Below, one piece after another: positions 25,038 through 38,049 of a stretch of DNA of 64,000 nucleotides. The notes beneath the pieces are model-generated. The model did no database searches. It was given only the letters and a program-made list of their open reading frames with translations, and was not told where the DNA came from. Within the stretch, counting starts at the first letter, position 1. Each line of letters starts with the position of its first letter. This DNA is from Auanema rhodensis (lineage: Eukaryota > Nematoda > Chromadorea > Rhabditida > Rhabditidae): positions 24,644,476-24,708,475 of the forward strand of contig OZ059894.1 of the NCBI GenBank assembly GCA_964057225.1, read 5' to 3'. Position numbers and translations under genes: made by a program.

Positions 25038-28000
25038 TTTTCAAAATTAAATTCCCCATGTCCATATTAGTCTAAAAACAAATTTTTATTGATATTGGTG
25101 CATGGTAACCATGACTTTGAAATTTACGTGAACTTTAATTTATGCTAATTAAATGTACACGTGATGTGCACTTGGTATGTAACTCGCTTCACGTGAAAGA
25201 TAAAGAGATGCGGTTTTCAAAATTAGATTCCCCATGTCCATATTAGTCTAAAAACAAATTTTTATTGATATTGGTGCATGGTAACCATGACTTTGAAATT
25301 TACGTGAACTTTAATTTATGCTAATTAAATGTACACGTGATGTGCACTTGGTATGTAACTCGCTTCACGTGAAAGATGAAGAGATGCGGTTTTCAAAATT
25401 AGATTCCCCATGTCCATATTAGTCTAAAAACAAATTTTTATTGATATTGGTTCATGGTAACCATGACTTTGAAATTTACGTGAACTTTAATTTATGCTAA
25501 TTAAATGTACACGTGATGTGCACTTGGTATGTAACTCGCTTCACGTGAAAGATAAAGAGATGCGGTTTTCAAAATTAGATTCCCCATGTCCATATTAGTC
25601 TAAAAACAAATTTTTATTGATATTGGTTCATGGTAACCATGACTTTGAAATTTACGTGAACTTTAATTTATGCTAATTAAATGTACACGTGATGTGCACT
25701 TGGTATGTAACTCGCTTCACGTGAAAGATAAAGAGATGCGGTTTTCAAAATTAGATTCCCCATGTCCATATTAGTCTAAAAACAAATTTTTATTGATATT
25801 GGTTCATGGTAACCATGACTTTGAAATTTACGTGAACTTTAATTTATGCTAATTAAATGTACACGTGATGTGCACTTGGTATGTAACTCGCTTCACGTGA
25901 AAGATAAAGAGATGCGGTTTTCAAAATTAGATTCCCCATGTCCATATTAGTCTAAAAACAAATTTTTATTGATATTGGTGCATGGTAACCATGACTTTGA
26001 AATTTACGTGAACTTTAATTTATGCTAATTAAATGTACACGTGATGTGCACTTGGTATGTAACTCGCTTCACGTGAAAGATAAAGAGATGCGGTTTTCAA
26101 AATTAGATTCCCCATGTCCATATTAGTCTAAAAACAAATTTTTATTGATATTGGTTCATGGTAACCATGACTTTGAAATTTAGGTGAACTTTAATTTATG
26201 CTAATTAAATGTACACGTGATGTGCACTTGGTATGTAACTCGCTTCACGTGAAAGATAAAGAGATGCGATTTTCAAAATTAGATTCCCCATGTCCATATT
26301 AGTCTAAAAACAAATTTTTATTGATATTGGTGCATGGTAACCATGACTTTGAAATTTACGTGAACTTTAATTTATGCTAATTAAATGTACACGTGATGTG
26401 CACTTGGTATGTAACTCGCTTCACGTGAAAGATAAAGAGATGCGGTTTTCAAAATTAGATTCCCCATGTCCATATTAGTCTAAAAACAAATGTTTATTGA
26501 TATTGGTGCATGGTAACCATGACTTTGAAATTTACGTGAACTTTAATTTATGCTAATTAAATGTACACGTGATGTGCACTTGGTATGTAACTCGCTTCAC
26601 GTGAAAGATAAAGAGATGCGGTTTTCAAAATTAGATTCCCCATGTCCATATTAGTCTAAAAACAAATTTTTATTGATATTGGTGCATGGTAACCATGACT
26701 TTGAAATTTACGTGAACTTTAATTTATGCTAATTAAATGTACACGTGATGTGCACTTGGTATGTAACGCGCTTCACGTGAAAGATGAAGAGATGCGGTTT
26801 TCAAAATTAGATTCCCCATGTCCATATTAGTCTAAAAACAAATTTTTATTGATATTGGTGCATGGTAACCATGACTTTGAAATTTACGTGAACTTTAATT
26901 TATGCTAATTAAATGTACACGTGATGTGCACTTGGTATGTAACTCGCTTCACGTGAAAGATGAAGAGATGCGGTTTTCAAAATTAGATTCCCCATGTCCA
27001 TATTAGTCTAAAAACAAATTTTTATTGATATTGGTGCATGGTAACCATGACTTTGAAATTTACGTGAACTTTAATTTATGCTAATTAAATGTACACGTGA
27101 TGTGCACTTGGTATGTAACTCGCTTCACGTGAAAGATGAAGAGATGCGGTTTTCAAAATTAGATTCCCCATGTCCATATTAGTCTAAAAACAAATTTTTA
27201 TTGATATTGGTGCATGGTAACCATGACTTTGAAATTTACGTGAACTTTAATTTATGCTAATTAAATGTACACGTGATGTGCACTTGGTATGTAACTCTCT
27301 TCACGTGAAAGATAAAGAGATGCGGTTTTCAAAATTAGATTCCCCATGTCCATATTAGTCTAAAAACAAATTTTTATTGATATTGGTTCATGGTAACCAT
27401 GACTTTGAAATTTACGTGAACTTTAATTTATGCTAATTAAATGTACACGTGATGTGCACTTGGTATGTAACTCGCTTCACGTGAAAGATAAAGAGATGCG
27501 GTTTTCAAAATTAGATTCCCCATGTCCATATTAGTCTAAAAACAAATTTTTATTGATATTGGTGCATGGTAACCATGACTTTGAAATTTACGTGAACTTT
27601 AATTTATGCTAATTAAATGTACACGTGATGTGCACTTGGTATGTAACTCGCTTCACGTGAAAGATAAAGAGATGCGGTTTTCAAAATTAGATTCCCCATG
27701 TCCATATTAGTCTAAAAACAAATTTTTATTGATATTGGTGCATGGTAACCATGACTTTGAAATTTACGTGAACTTTAATTTATGCTAATTAAATGTACAC
27801 GTGATGTGCACTTGGTATGTAACTCGCTTCACGTGAAAGATAAAGAGATGCGGTTTTCAAAATTAGATTCCCCATGTCCATATTAGTCTAAAAACAAATT
27901 TTTATTGATATTGGTGCATGGTAACCATGACTTTGAAATTTACGTGAACTTTAATTTATGCTAATTAAATGTACACGTGATGTGCACTTGGTATGTAACT

Positions 28001-30845
28001 CGCTTCACGTGAAAGATAAAGAGATGCGGTTTTCAAAATTAGATTCCCCATGTCCATATTAGTCTAAAAACAAATTTTCATTGATATTGGTTCATGGTAA
28101 CCATGACTTTGAAATTTACGTGAACTTTAATTTATGCTAATTAAATGTACACGTGATGTGCACTTGGTATGTAACTCGCTTCACGTGAAAGATAAAGAGA
28201 TGCGGTTTTCAAAATTAGATTCCCCATGTCCATATTAGTCTAAAAACAAATTTTTATTGATATTGGTGCATGGTAACCATGACTTTGAAATTTACGTGAA
28301 CTTTAATTTATGCTAATTAAATGTACACGTGATGTGCACTTGGTATGTAACTCGCTTCACGTGAAAGATAAAGAGATGCGGTTTTCAAAATTAGATTCCC
28401 CATGTCCATATTAGTCTAAAAACAAATTTTTATTGATATTGGTTCATGGTAACCATGACTTTGAAATTTACGTGAACTTTAATTTATGCTAATTAAATGT
28501 ACACGTGATGTGCACTTGGTATGTAACTCGCTTCACGTGAAAGATAAAGAGATGCGGTTTTCAAAATTAGATTCCCCATGTCCATATTAGTCTAAAATCA
28601 AATTTTTATTGATATTGGTGCATGGTAACCATGACTTTGAAATTTACGTGAACTTTAATTTATGCTAATTAAATGTACACGTGATGTGCACTTGGTATGT
28701 AACTCGCTTCACGTGAAAGATAAAGAGATGCGGTTTTCAAAATTAGATTCCCCATGTCCATATTAGTCTAAAAACAAATTTTTATTGATATTGGTGCATG
28801 GTAACCATGACTTTGAAATTTACGTGAACTTTAATTTATGCTAATTAAATGTACACGTGATGTGCACTTGGTATGTAACTCGCTTCACGTGAAAGATAAA
28901 GAGATGCGGTTTTCAAAATTAGATTCCCCATGTCCATATTAGTCTAAAAACAAATTTTTATTGATATTGGTTCATGGTAACCATGACTTTGAAATTTACG
29001 TGAACTTTAATTTATGCTAATTAAATGTACACGTGATGTGCACTTGGTATGTAACTCGCTTCACGTGAAAGATAAAGAGATGCGGTTTTCAAAATTAGAT
29101 TCCCCATGTCCATATTAGTCTAAAAACAAATTTTTATTGATATTGGTGCATGGTAACCATGACTTTGAAATTTACGTGAACTTTAATTTATGCTAATTAA
29201 ATGTACACGTGATGTGCACTTGGTATGTAACTCGCTTCACGTGAAAGATAAAGAGATGCGGTTTTCAAAATTAGATTCCCCATGTCCATATTAGTCTAAA
29301 AACAAATTTTTATTGATATTGGTGCATGGTAACCATGACTTTGAAATTTACGTGAACTTTAATTTATGCTAATTAAATGTACACGTGATGTGCACTTGGT
29401 ATGTAACTCGCTTCACGTGAAAGATAAAGAGATGCGGTTTTCAAAATTAGATTCCCCATGTCCATATTAGTCTAAAAACAAATTTTTATTGATATTGGTG
29501 CATGGTAACCATGACTTTGAAATTTACGTGAACTTCAATTTATGCTAATTAAATGTACACGTGATGTGCACTTGGTATGTAACTCGCTTCACGTGAAAGA
29601 TAAAGAGATGCGGTTTTCAAAATTAGATTCCCCATGTCCATATTAGTCTAAAAACAAATTTTTATTGATATTGGTGCATGGTAACCATGACTTTGAAATT
29701 TACGTGAACTTTAATTTATGCTAATTAAATGTACACGTGATGTGCACTTGGTATGTAACTCGCTTCACGTGAAAGATAAAGAGATGCGGTTTTCAAAATT
29801 AGATTCCCCATGTCCATATTAGTCTAAAAACAAATTTTTATTGATATTGGTTCATGGTAACCATGACTTTGAAATTTACGTGAACTTTAATTTATGCTAA
29901 TTAAATGTACACGTGATGTGCACTTGGTATGTAACTCGCTTCACGTGAAAGATGAAGAGATGCGGTTTTCAAAATTAGATTCCCCATGTCCATATTAGTC
30001 TAAAAACAAATTTTTATTGATATTGGTGCATGGTAACCATGACTTTGAAATTTACGTGAACTTTAATTTATGCTAATTAAATGTACACGTGATGTGCACT
30101 TGGTATGTAACTCGCTTCACGTGAAAGATAAAGAGATGCGGTTTTCAAAATTAGATTCCCCATGTCCATATTAGTCTAAAAACAAATTTTTATTGATATT
30201 GGTGCATGGTAACCATGACTTTGAAATTTACGTGAACTTTAATTTATGCTAATTAAATGTACACGTGATGTGCACTTGGTATGTAACTCGCTTCACGTGA
30301 AAAATGAAGAGATGCGGTTTTCAAAACTAGATTCCCCATGTCCATATTAGTCTAAAAACAAATTTTTATTGATATTGGTGCATGGTAACCATGACTTTGA
30401 AATTTACGTGAACTTTAATTTATGCTAATTAAATGTACACGTGATGTGCACTTGGTATGTAACTCGCTTCACGTGAAAGATAAAGAGATGCGGTTTTCAA
30501 AATTAGATTCCCCATGTCCATATTAGTCTAAAAACAAATTTTTATTGATATTGGTTCATGGTAACCATGACTTTGAAATTTACGTGAACTTTAATTTATG
30601 CTAATTAAATGTACACGTGATGTGCACTTGGTATGTAACTCGCTTCACGTGAAAGATAAAGAGATGCGGTTTTCAAAATTAGATTCCCCATGTCCATATT
30701 AGTCTAAAAACAAATTTTTATTGATATTGGTTCATGGTAACCATGACTTTGAAATTTACGTGAACTTTAATTTATGCTAATTAAATGTACACGTGATGTG
30801 CACTTGGTATGTAACTCGCTTCACGTGAAAGATAAAGAGATGCGG
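25038..30845 (+). repeat. Mixed G/T monomers with blocks shared with 11-16 kb
   Basis: All monomers are 176 bp. AAATGTTTATTG (G at 26492) followed by GATGAAG at 26786 matches 10980 and 11274 at an offset of 15512 bp. Two GATGAAG monomers (26962, 27138), ACTCTCTTC at 27298 and the following T, G, G order match 15322, 15498 and 15658 at an offset of 11640 bp. Both offsets are whole monomers plus the 24-bp insertion. Private changes include TTTAGGTGAAC near 26183 and GCGATTTTC near 26269. Confidence 0.72.
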
Positions 30846-33309
30846 TTTTTAAAATTAGATTCCCCATGTCCATATTAGTCTAAAAGCAAATTTGTATTGA
30901 TATTGGTGCATGGTAACCATGACTTTGAAATTTACGTGAACTTTAATTTATGCTAATTAAATGTACACGTGATGTGCACTTGGTATGCAACTCGCTTCAC
31001 GTGAAAGATAAAGAGATGCGGTTTTCAAAATTAGATTCCCCATGTCCATATTAGTCTAAAAACAAATTTTTATTGATATTGGTTCATGGTAACCATGACT
31101 TTGAAATTTACGTGAACTTTAATTTATGCTAATTAAATGTACACGTGATGTGCACTTGGTATGTAACTCGCTTCACGTGAAAGATAAAGAGATGCGGTTT
31201 TTAAAATTAGATTCCCCATGTCCATATTAGTCTAAAAACAAATTTTTATTGATATTGGTGCATGGTAACCATGACTTTGAAATTTACGTGAACTTTAATT
31301 TATGCTAATTAAATGTACACGTGATGTGCACTTGGTATGCAACTCGCTTCACGTGAAAGATAAAGAGATGCGGTTTTCAAAATTAGATTCCCCATGTCCA
31401 TATTAGTCTAAAAACAAATTTTTATTGATATTGGTTCATGGTAACCATGACTTTGAAATTTACGTGAACTTTAATTTATGCTAATTAAATGTACACGTGA
31501 TGTGCACTTGGTATGTAACTCGCTTCACGTGAAAGATAAAGAGATGCGGTTTTTAAAATTAGATTCCCCATGTCCATATTAGTCTAAAAGCAAATTTGTA
31601 TTGATATTGGTGCATGGTAACCATGACTTTGAAATTTACGTGAACTTTAATTTATGCTAATTAAATGTACACGTGATGTGCACTTGGTATGCAACTCGCT
31701 TCACGTGAAAGATAAAGAGATGCGGTTTTCAAAATTAGATTCCCCATGTCCATATTAGTCTAAAAACAAATTTTTATTGATATTGGTTCATGGTAACCAT
31801 GACTTTGAAATTTACGTGAACTTTAATTTATGCTAATTAAATGTACACGTGATGTGCACTTGGTATGTAACTCGCTTCACGTGAAAGATAAAGAGATGCG
31901 GTTTTTAAAATTAGATTCCCCATGTCCATATTAGTCTAAAAACAAATTTTTATTGATATTGGTGCATGGTAACCATGACTTTGAAATTTACGTGAACTTT
32001 AATTTATGCTAATTAAATGTACACGTGATGTGCACTTGGTATGCAACTCGCTTCACGTGAAAGATAAAGAGATGCGGTTTTCAAAATTAGATTCCCCATG
32101 TCCATATTAGTCTAAAAACAAATTTTTATTGATATTGGTTCATGGTAACCATGACTTTGAAATTTACGTGAACTTTAATTTATGCTAATTAAATGTACAC
32201 GTGATGTGCACTTGGTATGTAACTCGCTTCACGTGAAAGATAAAGAGATGCGGTTTTTAAAATTAGATTCCCCATGTCCATATTAGTCTAAAAACAAATT
32301 TTTATTGATATTGGTGCATGGTAACCATGACTTTGAAATTTACGTGAACTTTAATTTATGCTAATTAAATGTACACGTGATGTGCACTTGGTATGCAACT
32401 CGCTTCACGTGAAAGATAAAGAGATGCGGTTTTCAAAATTAGATTCCCCATGTCCATATTAGTCTAAAAACAAATTTTTATTGATATTGGTTCATGGTAA
32501 CCATGACTTTGAAATTTACGTGAACTTTAATTTATGCTAATTAAATGTACACGTGATGTGCACTTGGTATGTAACTCGCTTCACGTGAAAGATAAAGAGA
32601 TGCGGTTTTTAAAATTAGATTCCCCATGTCCATATTAGTCTAAAAACAAATTTTTATTGATATTGGTGCATGGTAACCATGACTTTGAAATTTACGTGAA
32701 CTTTAATTTATGCTAATTAAATGTACACGTGATGTGCACTTGGTATGCAACTCGCTTCACGTGAAAGATAAAGAGATGCGGTTTTCAAAATTAGATTCCC
32801 CATGTCCATATTAGTCTAAAAACAAATTTTTATTGATATTGGTTCATGGTAACCATGACTTTGAAATTTACGTGAACTTTAATTTATGCTAATTAAATGT
32901 ACACGTGATGTGCACTTGGTATGTAACTCGCTTCACGTGAAAGATAAAGAGATGCGGTTTTTAAAATTAGATTCCCCATGTCCATATTAGTCTAAAAACA
33001 AATTTTTATTGATATTGGTGCATGGTAACCATGACTTTGAAATTTACGTGAACTTTAATTTATGCTAATTAAATGTACACGTGATGTGCACTTGGTATGC
33101 AACTCGCTTCACGTGAAAGATAAAGAGATGCGGTTTTCAAAATTAGATTCCCCATGTCCATATTAGTCTAAAAACAAATTTTTATTGATATTGGTTCATG
33201 GTAACCATGACTTTGAAATTTACGTGAACTTTAATTTATGCTAATTAAATGTACACGTGATGTGCACTTGGTATGTAACTCGCTTCACGTGAAAGATAAA
33301 GAGATGCGG
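30846..33309 (+). repeat. Seven-copy dimeric higher-order repeat (7 x 352 bp)
   Basis: A G-type monomer with T5 (TTTTTAAAATT) and C143 (GTATGCAACTC) alternates strictly with an ordinary T-type monomer. T5 is at 30850, 31202, 31554, 31906, 32258, 32610 and 32962, each 352 bp apart. The first and third dimers also carry AAAAGCAAATTTGTATTG (30885 and 31589), 704 bp apart, so part of the expansion was by duplication of a pair of dimers. T5 continues at 33314 and 33490 without C143. This is the most regular higher-order structure in the window. Confidence 0.93.
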
Positions 33310-33661
33310 TTTTTAAAATTAGATTCCCCATGTCCATATTAGTCTAAAAACAAATTTTTATTGATATTGGTTCATGGTAACCATGACTTTGAAATTTACG
33401 TGAACTTTAATTTATGCTAATTAAATGTACACGTGATGTGCACTTGGTATGTAACTCGCTTCACGTGAAAGATAAAGAGATGCGGTTTTTAAAATTAGAT
33501 TCCCCATGTCCATATTAGTCTAAAAACAAATTTTTATTGATATTGGTGCATGGTAACCATGACTTTGAAATTTACGTGAACTTTAATTTATGCTAATTAA
33601 ATGTACACGTGATGTGCACTTGGTATGTAAATCGCTTCACGTGAAAGATAAAGAGATGCGG

Positions 33662-33841
33662 TTTTCAAAATTAGATTCCCCATGTCCATATTAGTCTAAA
33701 AACAAATTTTTATTGATATTGGTGCATGCATGGTAACCATGACTTTGAAATTTACGTGAACTTTAATTTATGCTAATTAAATGTACACGTGATGTGCACT
33801 TGGTATGTAACTCGCTTCACGTGAAAGATAAAGAGATGCGG
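33662..33841 (+). repeat. 180-bp monomer with 4-bp duplication in the dyad region
   Basis: GGTGCATGCATGGTAACC at 33721-33738 contains a tandem duplication of GCAT (33724-33731). It lies just left of the CATGGTAACCATG dyad, which stays intact. The monomer lies one unit to the right of the last T5 monomer. Confidence 0.92.
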
Positions 33842-36800
33842 TTTTCAAAATAAGATTCCCCATGTCCATATTAGTCTAAAAACAAATTTTTATTGATATT
33901 GGTGCATGGTAACCATGACTTTGAAATTTACGTGAACTTTAATTTATGCTAATTAAATGTACACGTGATGTGCACTTGGTATGTAACTCGCTTCACGTGA
34001 AAGATAAAGAGATGCGGTTTTCAAAATTAGATTCCCCATGTCCATATTAGTCTAAAAACAAATTTTTATTGATATTGGTGCATGGTAACCATGACTTTGA
34101 AATTTACGTGAACTTTAATTTATGCTAATTAAATGTACACGTGATGTGCACTTGGTATGTAACTCGCTTCACGTGAAAGATAAAGAGATGCGGTTTTCAA
34201 AATTAGATTCCCCATGTCCATATTAGTCTAAAAACAAATTTTTATTGATATTGGTGCATGGTAACCATGACTTTGAAATTTACGTGAACTTTAATTTATG
34301 CTAATTAAATGTACACGTGATGTGCACTTGGTATGTAACTCGCTTCACGTGAAAGATGAAGAGATGCGGTTTTCAAAATTAGATTCCCCATGTCCATATT
34401 AGTCTAAAAACAAATTTTTATTGATATTGGTGCATGGTAACCATGACTTTGAAATTTACGTGAACTTTAATTTATGCTAATTAAATGTACACGTGATGTG
34501 CACTTGGTATGTAACTCGCTTCACGTGAAAGATAAAGAGATGCGGTTTTCAAAATTAGATTCCCCATGTCCATATTAGTCTAAAAACAAATTTTTATTGA
34601 TATTGGTGCATGGTAACCATGACTTTGAAATTTACGTGAACTTTAATTTATGCTAATTAAATGTACACGTGATGTGCACTTGGTATGTAACTCGCTTCAC
34701 GTGAAAGATAAAGAGATGCGGTTTTCAAAATTAGATTCCCCATGTCCATATTAGTCTAAAAATAAATTTTTATTGATATTGGTTCATGGTAACCATGACT
34801 TTGAAATTTACGTGAACTTTAATTTATGCTAATTAAATGTACACGTGATGTGCACTTGGTATGTAACTCGCTTCACGTGAAAGATGAAGAGATGCGGTTT
34901 TCAAAATTAGATTCCCCATGTCCATATTAGTCTAAAAACAAATTTTTATTGATATTGGTGCATGGTAACCATGACTTTGAAATTTACGTGAACTTTAATT
35001 TATGCTAATTAAATGTACACGTGATGTGCACTTGGTATGTAACTCGCTTCACGTGAAAGATAAAGAGATGCGGTTTTCAAAATTAGATTCCCCATGTCCA
35101 TATTAGTCTAAAAACAAATTTTTATTGATATTGGTTCATGGTAACCATGACTTTGAAATTTACGTGAACTTTAATTTATGCTAATTAAATGTACACGTGA
35201 TGTGCACTTGGTATGTAACTCGCTTCACGTGAAAGATAAAGAGATGCGGTTTTCAAAATTAGATTCCCCATGTCCATATTAGTCTAAAAACAAATTTTTA
35301 TTGATATTGGTGCATGGTAACCATGACTTTGAAATTTACGTGAACTTTAATTTATGCTAATTAAATGTACACGTGATGTGCACTTGGTATGTAACTCGCT
35401 TCACGTGAAAGATAAAGAGATGCGGTTTTCAAAATTAGATTCCCCATGTCCATATTAGTCTAAAAACAAATTTTTATTGATATTGGTTCATGGTAACCAT
35501 GACTTTGAAATTTACGTGAACTTTAATTTATGCTAATTAAATGTACACGTGATGTGCACTTGGTATGTAACTCGCTTCACGTGAAAGATAAAGAGATGCG
35601 GTTTTCAAAATTAGATTCCCCATGTCCATATTAGTCTAAAAACAAATTTTTATTGATATTGGTGCATGGTAACCATGACTTTGAAATTTACGTGAACTTT
35701 AATTTATGCTAATTAAATGTACACGTGATGTGCACTTGGTATGTAACTCGCTTCACGTGAAAGATAAAGAGATGCGGTTTTCAAAATTAGATTCCCCATG
35801 TCCATATTAGTCTAAAAACAAATTTTTATTGATATTGGTTCATGGTAACCATGACTTTGAAATTTACGTGAACTTTAATTTATGCTAATTAAATGTACAC
35901 GTGATGTGCACTTGGTATGTAACTCGCTTCACGTGAAAGATAAAGAGATGCGGTTTTCAAAATTAGATTCCCCATGTCCATATTAGTCTAAAAACAAATT
36001 TTTATTGATATTGGTGCATGGTAACCATGACTTTGAAATTTACGTGAACTTTAATTTATGCTAATTAATTGTACACGTGATGTGCACTTGGTATGTAACT
36101 CGCTTCACGTGAAAGATAAAGAGATGCGGTTTTCAAAATTAGATTCCCCATGTCCATATTAGTCTAAAAACAAATTTTTATTGATATTGGTGCATGGTAA
36201 CCATGACTTTGAAATTTACGTGAACTTTAATTTATGCTAATTAAATGTACACGTGATGTGCACTTGGTATGTAACTCGCTTCACGTGAAAGATGAAGAGA
36301 TGCGGTTTTCAAAATTAGATTCCCCATGTCCATATTAGTCTAAAAACAAATTTTTATTGATATTGGTGCATGGTAACCATGACTTTGAAATTTACGTGAA
36401 CTTTAATTTATGCTAATTAAATGTACACGTGATGTGCACTTGGTATGTAACTCGCTTCACGTGAAAGATAAAGAGATGCGGTTTTCAAAATTAGATTCCC
36501 CATGTCCATATTAGTCTAAAAACAAATTTTTATTGATATTGGTTCATGGTAACCATGACTTTGAAATTTACGTGAACTTTAATTTATGCTAATTAAATGT
36601 ACACGTGATGTGCACTTGGTATGTAACTCGCTTCACGTGAAAGATAAAGAGATGCGGTTTTCAAAATTAGATTCCCCATGTCCATATTAGTCTAAAAACA
36701 AATTTTTATTGATATTGGTTCATGGTAACCATGACTTTGAAATTTACGTGAACTTTAATTTATGCTAATTAAATGTACACGTGATGTGCACTTGGTATGT

Positions 36801-37952
36801 AACTCGCTTCACGTGAAAGATAAAGAGATGCGGTTTTCAAAATTAGATTTCCCATGTCCATATTAGTCTAAAAACAAATTTTTATTGATATTGGTGCATG
36901 GTAACCATGACTTTGAAATTTACGTGAACTTTAATTTATGCTAATTAAATGTACACGTCATGTGCACTTGGTATGTAACTCGCTTCACGTGAAAGGTAAA
37001 GAGATGCGGTTTTCAAAATTAGATTCCCCATGTCCATATTAGTCTAAAAACAAATTTTTATTTATATTGATTCATGGTAACCATGACTTTGAAATTTACG
37101 TGAACTTTAATTTATGCTAATTAAATGTACACGTGATGTGCACTTGGTATGTAACTCGCTTCACGTGAAAGATAAAGAGATGCGGTTTTCAAAATTAGAT
37201 TCCCCATGTCCATATTAGTCTAAAAACAAATTTTTAGTGATATTGGTTCATGGTAACCATGACTTTGAAATTTACGTGAACTTTAATTTATGCTAATTAA
37301 ATGTACACGTGATGTGCACTTGGTATGTAACTCGCTTCACGTGAAAGATAAAGAGATGCGGTTTTCAAAATTAGATTCCCCATGTCCATATTAGTCTAAA
37401 AACAAATTTTTATTGATATTGGTTCATGGTAACCATGACTTTGAAATTTACGTGAACTTTAATTTATGCTAATTAAATGTACACGTGATGTGCACTTGGT
37501 ATGTAACTCGCTTCACGTGAAAGATAAAGAGATGCGGTTTTCAAAATTAGATTCCCCATGTCCATATTAGTCTAAAAACAAATTTTTATTGATATTGGTG
37601 CATGGTAACCATGACTTTGAAATTTACGTGAACTTTAATTTATGCTAATTAAATGTACACGTGATGTGCACTTGGTATGTAACTCGCTTCACGTGAAAGA
37701 TGAAGAGATGCGGTTTTCAAAATTAGATTCCCCATGTCCATATTAGTCTAAAAACAAATTTTTATTGATATTGGTGCATGGTAACCATGACTTTGAAATT
37801 TACGTGAACTTTAATTTATGCTAATTAAATGTACACGTGATGTGCACTTGGTATGTAACTCGCTTCACGTGAAAGATAAAGAGATGCGGTTTTCAAAATT
37901 AGATTCCCCATGTCCATATTAGTCTAAAAACAAATTTTTATTGATATTGGTG

Positions 37953-37965
37953 CATGGTAACCATG
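37953..37965. repeat. Dyad symmetry CATGGT-A-ACCATG (one example of a per-monomer element)
   Basis: Monomer positions 64-69 (CATGGT) and 71-76 (ACCATG) are perfect inverted repeats around a single A. The element recurs in nearly every monomer. In T-type and C-type monomers the base at 63 is T and pairs with A77, so the arms lengthen to 7 bp; in G-type monomers they are 6 bp. The monomers near 63-77 and 944-958 read GGTAATCAAGAC and have lost the dyad. Short dyads able to form cruciform-like structures are reported to be enriched in centromere satellites that lack CENP-B boxes; function here is untested. Confidence 0.9.
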
Positions 37966-38039
37966 ACTTTGAAATTTACGTGAACTTTAATTTATGCTAA
38001 TTAAATGTACACGTGATGTGCACTTGGTATGTAACTCGC

Positions 38040-38049
38040 TTCACGTGAA
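38040..38049. repeat. Perfect 10-bp palindrome TTCACGTGAA (one example of a per-monomer element)
   Basis: Monomer positions 151-160 are a perfect palindrome centred on CACGTG. It is present in almost every monomer. Exceptions visible on reading include TTCACATGAA near 2267, TTCACGTAAA near 20766, 23231 and 24838, TTCACGGGAA at 45790 and 56930, TTAACGTGAA at 58334 and 60622, and TTCACCTGAA near 50945. The core CACGTG is also the binding core of many bHLH and bZIP proteins, but in a satellite this may be incidental. Confidence 0.9.

Noticed and set aside
38040-38049. CACGTG as a G-box/E-box promoter element
   Set aside because: It occurs twice in nearly every monomer and no gene is present. 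As a repeat motif it is better described as a dyad; regulatory use is not supported.
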